From the NCBI GenBank assembly GCA_001940655.1, contig MBAA01000102.1, positions 26,110-31,605 on the forward strand: a DNA stretch of 5,496 bases, in the 5' to 3' direction. This DNA is from Promethearchaeota archaeon CR_4 (GTDB taxonomy: Archaea; Asgardarchaeota; Lokiarchaeia; Sigyniarchaeales; CR-4). Every line of letters starts with the position of its first letter. Position 1 is the stretch's first letter. Of this stretch, positions 1 through 4,748 are shown piece by piece. The notes below the pieces were generated by a model. It saw only the letters and a program-made list of their open reading frames with translations. It was not told the origin of the DNA and ran no database searches. The position numbers and the translations under genes are program-made.

Positions 1-1241
1 TGAGATTGCACGACGGAACGCCTGACGAAGTCTATTCCAAAGCGGTGGACGTAATAAAAACCGGCATCGGGTATCCCTCCCTATTTAATGATGAGGCGCT
101 GATTCCGCTTTATGAACGCTGGGGCATTCCGACGCGAGATGCCAAGCAGTATGCCGTCACCGGATGCGTTTATATCGAGATCCCGGGGAAAAATGTCGTC
201 CGCCGTTCCGTGGGCTATTTTGTCCTGCTGAAATGCCTGTGGTGGGCACTGCATCAGGGTGTGAACCCGAGAAACGGGCAGCAACACGGAGCTCGAACGC
301 CAGATCCGGCAACCTTTAAAAGCTGGAGAGATGTACTCGATGCCTATGCCGAACAAGTCAAATTCTTTACCGGCAAGATGGAACAGCTCGAAAGAATTAA
401 CAATGAACTATTAGCTGAATATGCTCCTCGTCCGTTTTATTCGGCCCTTCTGGACGGATGCATTGAACAGGGCAAGGAATGCCGTAAATGGGTCTACCCC
501 TCTATGGTGCATCATTTCATGCAGGTGATCGGCGGTACAAATGTCGCGGATGCCATCACAGGCATCAAAAAAGTTGTTTTCGAAGACAAGAAAGTCACGC
601 TTCCAGAGCTAATCGAAATTATGGATAGAAACTGGAAAGGTCGTGAAGATATCCGGCAGGCGTGTCTTAACGCACCGAAATTTGGTAATGATGATGACTA
701 CGCGGATGTAATCGCCCGGGAGGTACAGGCTAGAGGCGAAGCAGCCATGGAAGCGGTAAAAGACCGGTTCGGACTTTCGCATCGAGGCGACGGCAGCGCT
801 GTATCCGCGACTTATGGATTGGCCATTGATACACCGGCTACACCTGATGGCCGCGTGGACGGTGAGCCTTTTGCTGATTCAACTTTAGCTCCCGCCCCGG
901 GAAGAGACAAAAAAGGTCCCACCGCAGTTCTAAAATCCGTCTCCAAAATCAGCACATTGGATACATTTAATCATCTACTCAATCAGAAGTTTCTTCCTAA
1001 GTTTTTAGAAGATGATCTGAAACCGGCATTTCTCGCCTATCTGAAAACATGGAAACAGTTGAATATCCCACATATCCAGTTCAATATCGTTGATAAGGAG
1101 ACGCTGGTCAACGCAAAGGCCAATCCCGAGAAATATAGCAACCTGATTGTGAGAGTCGCCGGATTCAGTGCCTACTTTGTCGATCTATCTTCAGGCCTGC
1201 AGGATCACATTATTGCAAGAACGGAGCAGCATCTGACATAA
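1..1241 (+). CDS. Glycyl radical enzyme (pyruvate formate-lyase-like superfamily), C-terminal part
   Basis: This is the C-terminal half of a glycyl radical enzyme. The window opens inside the gene: the first full codon is at base 3 and the frame is already open, so the start lies upstream. About 412 residues are visible, against roughly 800 for the family. Seen directly: FNDE followed by the active-site loop TGCVYIEIPGKN, with the thiyl-radical Cys at bases 165-167, and near the C-terminus RVAGFSAYFVDL with the radical-bearing Gly at 1161-1163, then IIARTEQ. Cys and Gly are 332 residues apart, and 25 residues follow the Gly, close to glycerol dehydratase and choline lyase geometry. In this family a cytosolic Gly radical passes to the Cys, which abstracts H from the substrate. 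Known dehydratases, choline lyase and hydroxyphenylacetate decarboxylase carry Cys-x-Glu; here it is Cys-Val-Tyr, with Glu only at +4. The substrate is therefore not assignable. The cognate activase lies downstream. The gene ends in three consecutive in-frame stops. Confidence 0.93.
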   Translation, partial: RLHDGTPDEVYSKAVDVIKTGIGYPSLFNDEALIPLYERWGIPTRDAKQYAVTGCVYIEIPGKNVVRRSVGYFVLLKCLWWALHQGVNPRNGQQHGARTPDPATFKSWRDVLDAYAEQVKFFTGKMEQLERINNELLAEYAPRPFYSALLDGCIEQGKECRKWVYPSMVHHFMQVIGGTNVADAITGIKKVVFEDKKVTLPELIEIMDRNWKGREDIRQACLNAPKFGNDDDYADVIAREVQARGEAAMEAVKDRFGLSHRGDGSAVSATYGLAIDTPATPDGRVDGEPFADSTLAPAPGRDKKGPTAVLKSVSKISTLDTFNHLLNQKFLPKFLEDDLKPAFLAYLKTWKQLNIPHIQFNIVDKETLVNAKANPEKYSNLIVRVAGFSAYFVDLSSGLQDHIIARTEQHLT

Positions 1242-1250
1242 TGATAATGT

Positions 1251-1444
1251 AAGCGAACGGTCTCGCCCGAGAGATATGGAAGCGACCGATGACGTGTTGT
1301 CGGCGAAAACGTGAGAATGGAACTGAATGAAAGTTCACGAAGTTGCACGTTTCCGCCGGTAATACGGAGGTTCCGTTTGATCCGAGTATAACCGGCTCCT
1401 CGGGATGAGTTGGCCGTCGTCGTTTTGACAAGCATTTACCTCGG
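1251..1444 (+). ncRNA. Putative structured RNA in the glycyl radical enzyme-activase spacer
   Basis: The 238-base spacer has no convincing ORF but folds locally along its length. Stems I can draw: TCTC/GAGA at 1261-1272; CCGATGA/TTGTCGG at 1286-1303 (7 bp, two G-U pairs, CGTG loop); CGTG/CACG at 1310-1339 enclosing AACT/AGTT; CCGCCG/CGGAGG at 1353-1370 (one mismatch); CCGGCTC/GAGTTGG at 1392-1413 (7 bp, two G-U pairs). The last could sit inside a closing helix CCGAG 1382-1386 with CTCGG 1440-1444. G-U pairing in two stems favours RNA over a DNA palindrome on the plus strand. The text reminds me, from memory only, of the domain I region of bacterial group II introns, but I see no domain V and no reverse transcriptase. 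It could equally be a processing or stability element separating the enzyme and activase messages. Confidence 0.38.
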
Positions 1445-1479
1445 TGAATGAGTACATTAAATGGAGATAAGATAGACTA

Positions 1480-2406
1480 ATGCAGTGTTCAAAGGCCGGT
1501 GATAATCAAACAGGGATCATTTTTAACATCCAGAAATTCAGTGTGCATGATGGTCCGGGGATCAGAACAACTGTATTTATGAAAGGATGTCCTCTGCAAT
1601 GTCTTTGGTGCTCAAATCCGGAATCGCAGGATTTTTCCATCAACCTAATGGTGCGGGATGTAAATTGCAAAGGTTGTGGTGCCTGTGTTGAGGCTTGTCC
1701 ACAAGCGGCAATCACCATCGCAAAAAAGACCGGCCGGAAAATTGACCGAAAAAAATGTAATTCCTGTTTGTTGTGTGTTGATAGCTGTCTCTATCATTCT
1801 TTGAACCGATGCGGGCGATCCGTAACGGTTCGGGAAGTGCTTGATGAGGTTCTTCAGGATAAACCGTTTTATAAGAATTCAGGCGGCGGTGTAACGGTAT
1901 CCGGAGGCGAACCCCTGTCGCAAAGTCATTTCGTAAGCGATTTACTGGCCGAATGCAAAAGAGAAGGATTGCACACGGCGCTGGAAACAACGGGGTATGG
2001 AAAATGGGAAGCAATGGAAAAGGTGCTTCGTTTTGTCGATTTAGTCCTTTTTGATATCAAGCATTTGGATTCGGAAATACATCAGAGAATGACCGGCGTA
2101 AAAAACAATCTAATTCTGGAAAATCTCAGGAGAACTGCAAAGCAAAACCAAGTATGGCTTCGGATTCCGTTAATCGCCGGATTCAATGATTCGGAAGAGC
2201 ATATAAAAAGGATCGCGGGACTGGCTAAAGAGATCCATGCACAGCGGATTTCCTTTCTGCCCTACCACGAAGGAGGAAAATCAAAATGCGAACAATTAGG
2301 TATACCTTATGGCTTTCCTGATGGAAAAACCCCGGATGAAAAACATATTGATAACTTAAAGAGGATTATCGAAAAAGCCGGTGTAACCGTGTCTGTGGGC
2401 ATTTGA
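1480..2406 (+). CDS. Glycyl radical enzyme activating enzyme (radical SAM)
   Basis: This complete 308-residue protein activates the upstream enzyme: a cytosolic radical-SAM protein that cleaves S-adenosylmethionine and abstracts H from the partner's glycine. Seen directly: IQKFSVHDGPGIRT at 17-30; the cluster motif CPLQCLWC (Cys37, 41, 44; CxxxCxxC); two inserted ferredoxin-type 4-Cys sets (Cys63, 66, 69, 73 and Cys93, 96, 99, 103); then the glycine-rich SAM-binding stretch GGGVTVSGGEP at 135-145, and a normal C-terminus. The insert is typical of activases for dehydratases, decarboxylases and X-succinate synthases. It is absent from the short pyruvate formate-lyase activase, so the partner is probably not pyruvate formate-lyase. 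The ATG at 1480 is preceded by GGAG at 1463-1466, with a long 13-base gap; no better start precedes the conserved block. The second ferredoxin set lacks the usual Pro after its last Cys. Gene order enzyme-then-activase is common in the family. Confidence 0.95.
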   Translation: MQCSKAGDNQTGIIFNIQKFSVHDGPGIRTTVFMKGCPLQCLWCSNPESQDFSINLMVRDVNCKGCGACVEACPQAAITIAKKTGRKIDRKKCNSCLLCVDSCLYHSLNRCGRSVTVREVLDEVLQDKPFYKNSGGGVTVSGGEPLSQSHFVSDLLAECKREGLHTALETTGYGKWEAMEKVLRFVDLVLFDIKHLDSEIHQRMTGVKNNLILENLRRTAKQNQVWLRIPLIAGFNDSEEHIKRIAGLAKEIHAQRISFLPYHEGGKSKCEQLGIPYGFPDGKTPDEKHIDNLKRIIEKAGVTVSVGI

Positions 2407-2423
2407 AATTAGTAACTGTTCAC

Positions 2424-2455
2424 GGGGGTAATTGCTTATTGATATTCTTATCCCC
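2424..2455 (+). terminator. Hairpin after the activase gene, possible weak terminator
   Basis: Seventeen bases past the activase stop, GGGGGTAA (2424-2431) can pair with TTATCCCC (2448-2455): 8 pairs including one G-U, with a 16-base loop. No T-run follows, so it is not a standard intrinsic terminator. It may instead protect the 3' end of the message. Confidence 0.25.
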
Positions 2456-2516
2456 GCTTACGTAGATCGAGGAGACCAATGACTTCTCCCTGTACCTAGA
2501 CGTATCCCAATCTTCC

Positions 2517-2544
2517 CGGGCGCTCTACGATGTCATCGTGCCCG
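2517..2544. other. Bulged hairpin in the activase-thiolase spacer
   Basis: CGGGC (2517-2521) pairs with GCCCG (2540-2544), and ACGAT (2527-2531) with ATCGT (2535-2539) around a 3-base loop. This leaves a 5-base bulge on the 5' side only. It lies just upstream of the thiolase promoter. It could be a terminator or processing hairpin for read-through from the activase, or a protein-binding site; nothing decides between these. Confidence 0.3.
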
Positions 2545-2570
2545 AAACTTAAGTATGCTTCACGAGCAAC

Positions 2571-2598
2571 TTGACATATTTTGACCCTAATGCATAAT
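2571..2598 (+). promoter_or_regulatory. Sigma-70-type promoter for the thiolase gene
   Basis: A perfect -35 TTGACA (2571-2576) is followed after 16 bases by CATAAT (2593-2598), a 5/6 match to TATAAT, with TG immediately before it. Transcription would begin near 2605. That leaves about 35 bases before the ATG at 2640 but only about 10 before the ATG at 2616, which favours the downstream start. It implies the thiolase can be transcribed independently of the glycyl radical pair. Confidence 0.6.
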
Positions 2599-2639
2599 TT
2601 TTTACCTATCCTTAGATGTATTGGGCTGATGATCTTTTT

Positions 2640-3872
2640 ATGCGAGAAATAGTCATAGTCTCTGCCTGCCGGACCGCAATCGGAACTTTCGGCGGGTCAT
2701 TGCTGCCCTTGCGAGCACCCCAGCTTGCTGCTGTCGTCATGAGAGAGGCGCTCAAGCGGGCAAATAGTCTGGATCCTAAAGTATTGGGTGACGTTAGATT
2801 TGGTAATTGCTTTGAAGACTTCGATGCTCTGAATACCACCCGTATCGCAGCATTACTTGCAGGGATACCTGACTCCGTGCCCGCAGTCACAGTGAACCGG
2901 GTGTGCACTTCTGCTATGGAAGCGACAATGTCCGCGGTTTTACAGATCAAAGATGGATTCTCGGACGCTTGCCTCGTTGGGGGCGTTGAATCAATGTCGA
3001 ACATCCCATATGTCTTGCCTGGTGCTCGCTGGGGTATGAGATATATGGATGGCGAGATGTGTGACTCGTTGTCCCGAGGATTGCAATGCGGGTCTATCTT
3101 CTTACCCTATCCTAAGGATGGCCCAGTTGAGTGGGCGCGGGGGAAACCCTACATTATGGGGAAGACCGCAGAATTCCTCGCCCTGAAACATAACATCACC
3201 CGTCAGGAGCAGGACGAAGTAGCCCTGCGTAGTCACAATAATGCCGAGAACGCCACGAAAACCGGGAAATTCAAGGAAGAGATAGTCCCCGTGATCGTCC
3301 CCCAGAAGCGAGGGGATCCGAAAGTTATGGAAAAAGACGAGCATTTCCGCCCAGGATTGACGATGGACGCCCTCTCAAAGTTGCCCCCTGCGTTCCTTCC
3401 CAAGGGCGGTACGGTTACCGCGGGGAACGCCTCAGGTCTCAATGACGGCGCATCCGCAATGGTCATTATGGCAAAAGAAAAGGCGGACGCGCTCGGACTC
3501 AAACCAATGGCCTATATCACGGGTTTTGGTATGGGTTGCTGTGCTCCGGAGTTGATGGGCGAGAGTCCTGTCCCAGCAGTCAACGACTTGCTCAAGAGGA
3601 CAAAGCGTACCATTGATGATTACGAACTGATCGAAGTGAATGAAGCCTTTGCATCGCAATATATTGCTTGTGAGAGGCAGCTCAAGTTCAAGCGGGAGAC
3701 CACGAACGTGAATGGATCCGGCATTGGGCTTGGTCACCCGGTCGGGTGCACGGGTGTGAGAATCATAGTCACATTGCTCTACGAGATGATGCACTCCAAC
3801 AAGAAACTCGGGATGGCCACACTCTGTGGCGGTGGTGGCGTGTCTATGGCTACCGAAATTACCCGCAAATAA
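2640..3872 (+). CDS. Thiolase (acetyl-CoA acyltransferase/acetyltransferase family)
   Basis: This complete 410-residue thiolase is of normal length for the family. Thiolases cleave 3-ketoacyl-CoA with CoA to give acetyl-CoA, or condense two acyl-CoAs. They act in the cytosol, usually as tetramers. Seen directly: N-terminal IVIVSACRTAIGTFGG; the nucleophile loop NRVCTSAMEA with the acyl-accepting Cys89; GNASGLNDGASA near 262-273; NEAFASQ at 334-340; NGSGIGLGHPVGCTG with His366; and CGGGG with the second catalytic Cys396. All catalytic residues are present. I chose the ATG at 2640 because MREIVIVSACRT is the usual thiolase start and it fits the promoter spacing; an in-frame ATG at 2616 would add 8 residues. 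Neither start has a clear Shine-Dalgarno sequence. Degradative (3-ketoacyl) and biosynthetic (acetoacetyl) roles cannot be separated from sequence alone. The neighbouring radical enzyme allows, but does not prove, a role in degrading its product. Confidence 0.93.
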   Translation: MREIVIVSACRTAIGTFGGSLLPLRAPQLAAVVMREALKRANSLDPKVLGDVRFGNCFEDFDALNTTRIAALLAGIPDSVPAVTVNRVCTSAMEATMSAVLQIKDGFSDACLVGGVESMSNIPYVLPGARWGMRYMDGEMCDSLSRGLQCGSIFLPYPKDGPVEWARGKPYIMGKTAEFLALKHNITRQEQDEVALRSHNNAENATKTGKFKEEIVPVIVPQKRGDPKVMEKDEHFRPGLTMDALSKLPPAFLPKGGTVTAGNASGLNDGASAMVIMAKEKADALGLKPMAYITGFGMGCCAPELMGESPVPAVNDLLKRTKRTIDDYELIEVNEAFASQYIACERQLKFKRETTNVNGSGIGLGHPVGCTGVRIIVTLLYEMMHSNKKLGMATLCGGGGVSMATEITRK

Positions 3873-3905
3873 ATTCTCTAATTTTTTCTTTCAAATTATT
3901 GACAC

Positions 3906-3948
3906 ACGAGACACTATTTGGTGCAAGATTCGGAGGATCTCGTTTTTT
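3906..3948 (+). terminator. Candidate intrinsic terminator after the thiolase gene
   Basis: ACGAGA (3906-3911) is complementary to TCTCGT (3938-3943), and TTTTT follows directly (3944-3948), about 35 bases past the thiolase stop. The loop is 26 bases, long for a terminator, so support is modest. A second weak option is AAATT/AATTT around CTCT at 3871-3884, running into T residues at the stop codon itself. Confidence 0.3.
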
Positions 3949-4041
3949 GCATGCCACGGAACTTTGATCTGGGTCTGTCCTGTAAATGCGCGTTTCGTAC
4001 CAGCGTATCTCTGAAAGGATCAATGAATAGGAGTAACAGCC

Positions 4042-4363
4042 ATGTGTTACCAAGGCGGATTCGCGATAAGCTGGTGATGTCGAGCGTCTTGATGTCTTTC
4101 GCAAATTTCAAGATAGGACTGTCGAACAATTCCAATTGGAAGCTTCTCCAGAAGCCGTCTACGACCGCGGGATGCTTGTAGAAGATGTGCCGATTGGTAA
4201 CGATAGTGATTTTTTCTTATTGTTGGAGTTCCGCGTCCCCATACCACGATGGCATACACGATTTCAGGAAACTGCGAAATTATGTTTTCCAATTTTTATT
4301 CCCATAATAAGTATCAACCCAGACCGCCTGATATTCAAAGAAATAATATTCATATGTACTTAG
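4042..4363 (+). pseudogene. Possible frameshifted gene remnant
   Basis: An ATG at 4042 has a good Shine-Dalgarno sequence (AGGAG, 4030-4034), but its frame stops after 11 codons (MCYQGGFAISW). The next frame is open from 4070 to a TAG at 4361. Its first part looks coding, with many G-starting codons and a mixed acidic composition including VEQFQLEASPEAVYDRG and LVEDVPIGND. A single indel near 4066-4072 would join the two. The last third runs into AT-rich sequence and looks non-coding. I recognise no family, and competing frames here are also open, so this may be chance. Confidence 0.22.
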
Positions 4364-4367
4364 AGGT

Positions 4368-4387
4368 ATATATTTACATAAATATAT
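4368..4387. repeat. AT-rich palindrome, 9-bp arms
   Basis: ATATATTTA and its exact inverted copy TAAATATAT are separated by CA. The palindrome sits in the most AT-rich part of the window, seven bases before a second perfect palindrome. Chance is a real alternative in such biased sequence; a protein-binding or easily melted site is possible. Confidence 0.45.
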
Positions 4388-4394
4388 TTAAGAC

Positions 4395-4410
4395 TGTACA
4401 TATATGTACA
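4395..4410. promoter_or_regulatory. Perfect 16-bp palindrome, operator-like
   Basis: TGTACATATATGTACA is a perfect palindrome: two TGTACA blocks around TATA. The shorter ATATGTAC also occurs at 4352-4359. It is not the NrdR box as I know it (ACACWATATATWGTGT), nor a LexA box, where the CTGT/ACAG spacing is 8. It resembles a dimeric repressor site of unknown owner, about 340 bases upstream of nrdJ. Confidence 0.35.
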
Positions 4411-4495
4411 TCGATTTCTTATATTTTCAGTCCATATTACGATCAGTTTATCTTTTTAGGATTTTCTATCCCTCTCGAAATAATCTTTTATTCAT

Positions 4496-4524
4496 TGTAA
4501 CTCCACTGCTTTCAGCGGCTTACA
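4496..4524. other. Extended hairpin
   Basis: TGTAA (4496-4500) pairs with TTACA (4520-4524). Inside it, CCACTG (4503-4508) pairs with CAGCGG (4513-4518) with one mismatch around the loop CTTT. No T-run follows on either strand, so it is not an obvious terminator. It lies upstream of the candidate nrdJ promoter and may be a repeat element or boundary hairpin. Confidence 0.35.
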
Positions 4525-4580
4525 AAAATGCAAGTTAATTTGTGTCGGACTTTGCTGAATTGTATGATTTTTAACCACAG

Positions 4581-4611
4581 TTGTTAAATGGATAACAAGA
4601 AACAATATTAT
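4581..4611 (+). promoter_or_regulatory. Candidate nrdJ promoter with overlapping inverted repeat
   Basis: TTGTTA (4581-4586) and TAACAA (4593-4598) form an exact inverted repeat with a 6-base spacer, like an 18-bp operator. The left arm doubles as a weak -35 (4/6 match), and TATTAT (4606-4611, 5/6 match to TATAAT) is a good -10; the 19-base spacing is longer than ideal. Start of transcription near 4617 would coincide with the first stem of the leader. A dimer bound to the repeat would block this promoter. No NrdR-box pair is seen here. Confidence 0.35.
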
Positions 4612-4612
4612 A

Positions 4613-4748
4613 GGACGGGAACCGAGTGCTAGTGTAGGCTCCAGTGAAACGCTTGAGTATGCGTAGTAGGTCAGAAATTCAATGCGCAAGCACAGGAACC
4701 CGACATAAAAGTATAAGACTTGTGTGTTAGTTACTGAAGGTAGAAAAA
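4613..4748 (+). ncRNA. Structured 5' leader of nrdJ, possible cis-regulatory RNA
   Basis: The leader closes on itself by an interrupted helix: CGGG (4616-4619) with CCCG (4699-4702), CC (4622-4623) with GG (4695-4696), and GTGCT (4626-4630) with AGCAC (4689-4693). The first two are separated by a symmetric AA/AA internal loop. Inside, GCGTA (4661-4665) can pair with TGCGC (4683-4687), and GCTC/GAGT near 4638-4658 is possible. The 3' strand AGCACAGGAACCCGAC is loosely like the B12 box of cobalamin riboswitches (AGCCAGGAGACCTGCC), but needs one insertion, one deletion and two changes. The rest of the riboswitch core is not recognisable. An RNA motif upstream of nrdJ genes has been described by comparative genomics; I cannot say whether this matches it. 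Confidence 0.35.

Larger units (their letters stand above)
3873..4748. other. Long gene-poor spacer between thiolase and nrdJ
   Basis: This stretch of 876 bases has no gene I can recognise. Its left part (to about 4300) is of mixed composition and holds a terminator candidate and a possible degraded reading frame. About 4300-4500 is strongly AT-rich, with two near-adjacent perfect palindromes. The right part (4496-4748) holds hairpins, a candidate promoter with an operator-like repeat, and the nrdJ leader. Short open frames on both strands show no known motifs and overlap each other. The base composition shift near 4300 suggests a junction between pieces of different history, but this is inference. 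Confidence 0.6.

Noticed and set aside
1353..1370. GGTAATACGGAGG shared with the 530 region of 16S rRNA
   Set aside because: The match is only about 13 bases and the flanks do not match rRNA. Not an rRNA fragment.
1210..1431. Minus-strand open frames opposite the enzyme-activase spacer
   Set aside because: Two overlapping frames cover the same bases, with no motifs and no ribosome-binding site. They look like by-products of the GC-rich hairpin sequence.
1425..1453. Perfect TTGACA at 1425-1430 as a promoter for the activase
   Set aside because: No reasonable -10 lies at 15-19 bases (best is ATGAGT), and the hexamer sits inside the putative structured RNA.
2479..2499. Six-codon leader peptide MTSPCT after a GGAG
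   Set aside because: Too short to judge, close spacing to the ribosome site, no attenuator-type codon run, and it lies upstream of the thiolase promoter.
3899..3927. TTGACA at 3899-3904 as a promoter
   Set aside because: No TATAAT-like hexamer at proper spacing and no gene start behind it.
4047..4292. Minus-strand frame ending in ANPPW, which recalls the NPPY motif of DNA methyltransferases
   Set aside because: The motif sits at the very C-terminus with no SAM-binding region, and the frame is too short. Taken as coincidence.
4395..4410. NrdR box or LexA box
   Set aside because: The core does not match the NrdR consensus, and the TGT/ACA spacing is 10 rather than 8 as in LexA sites.
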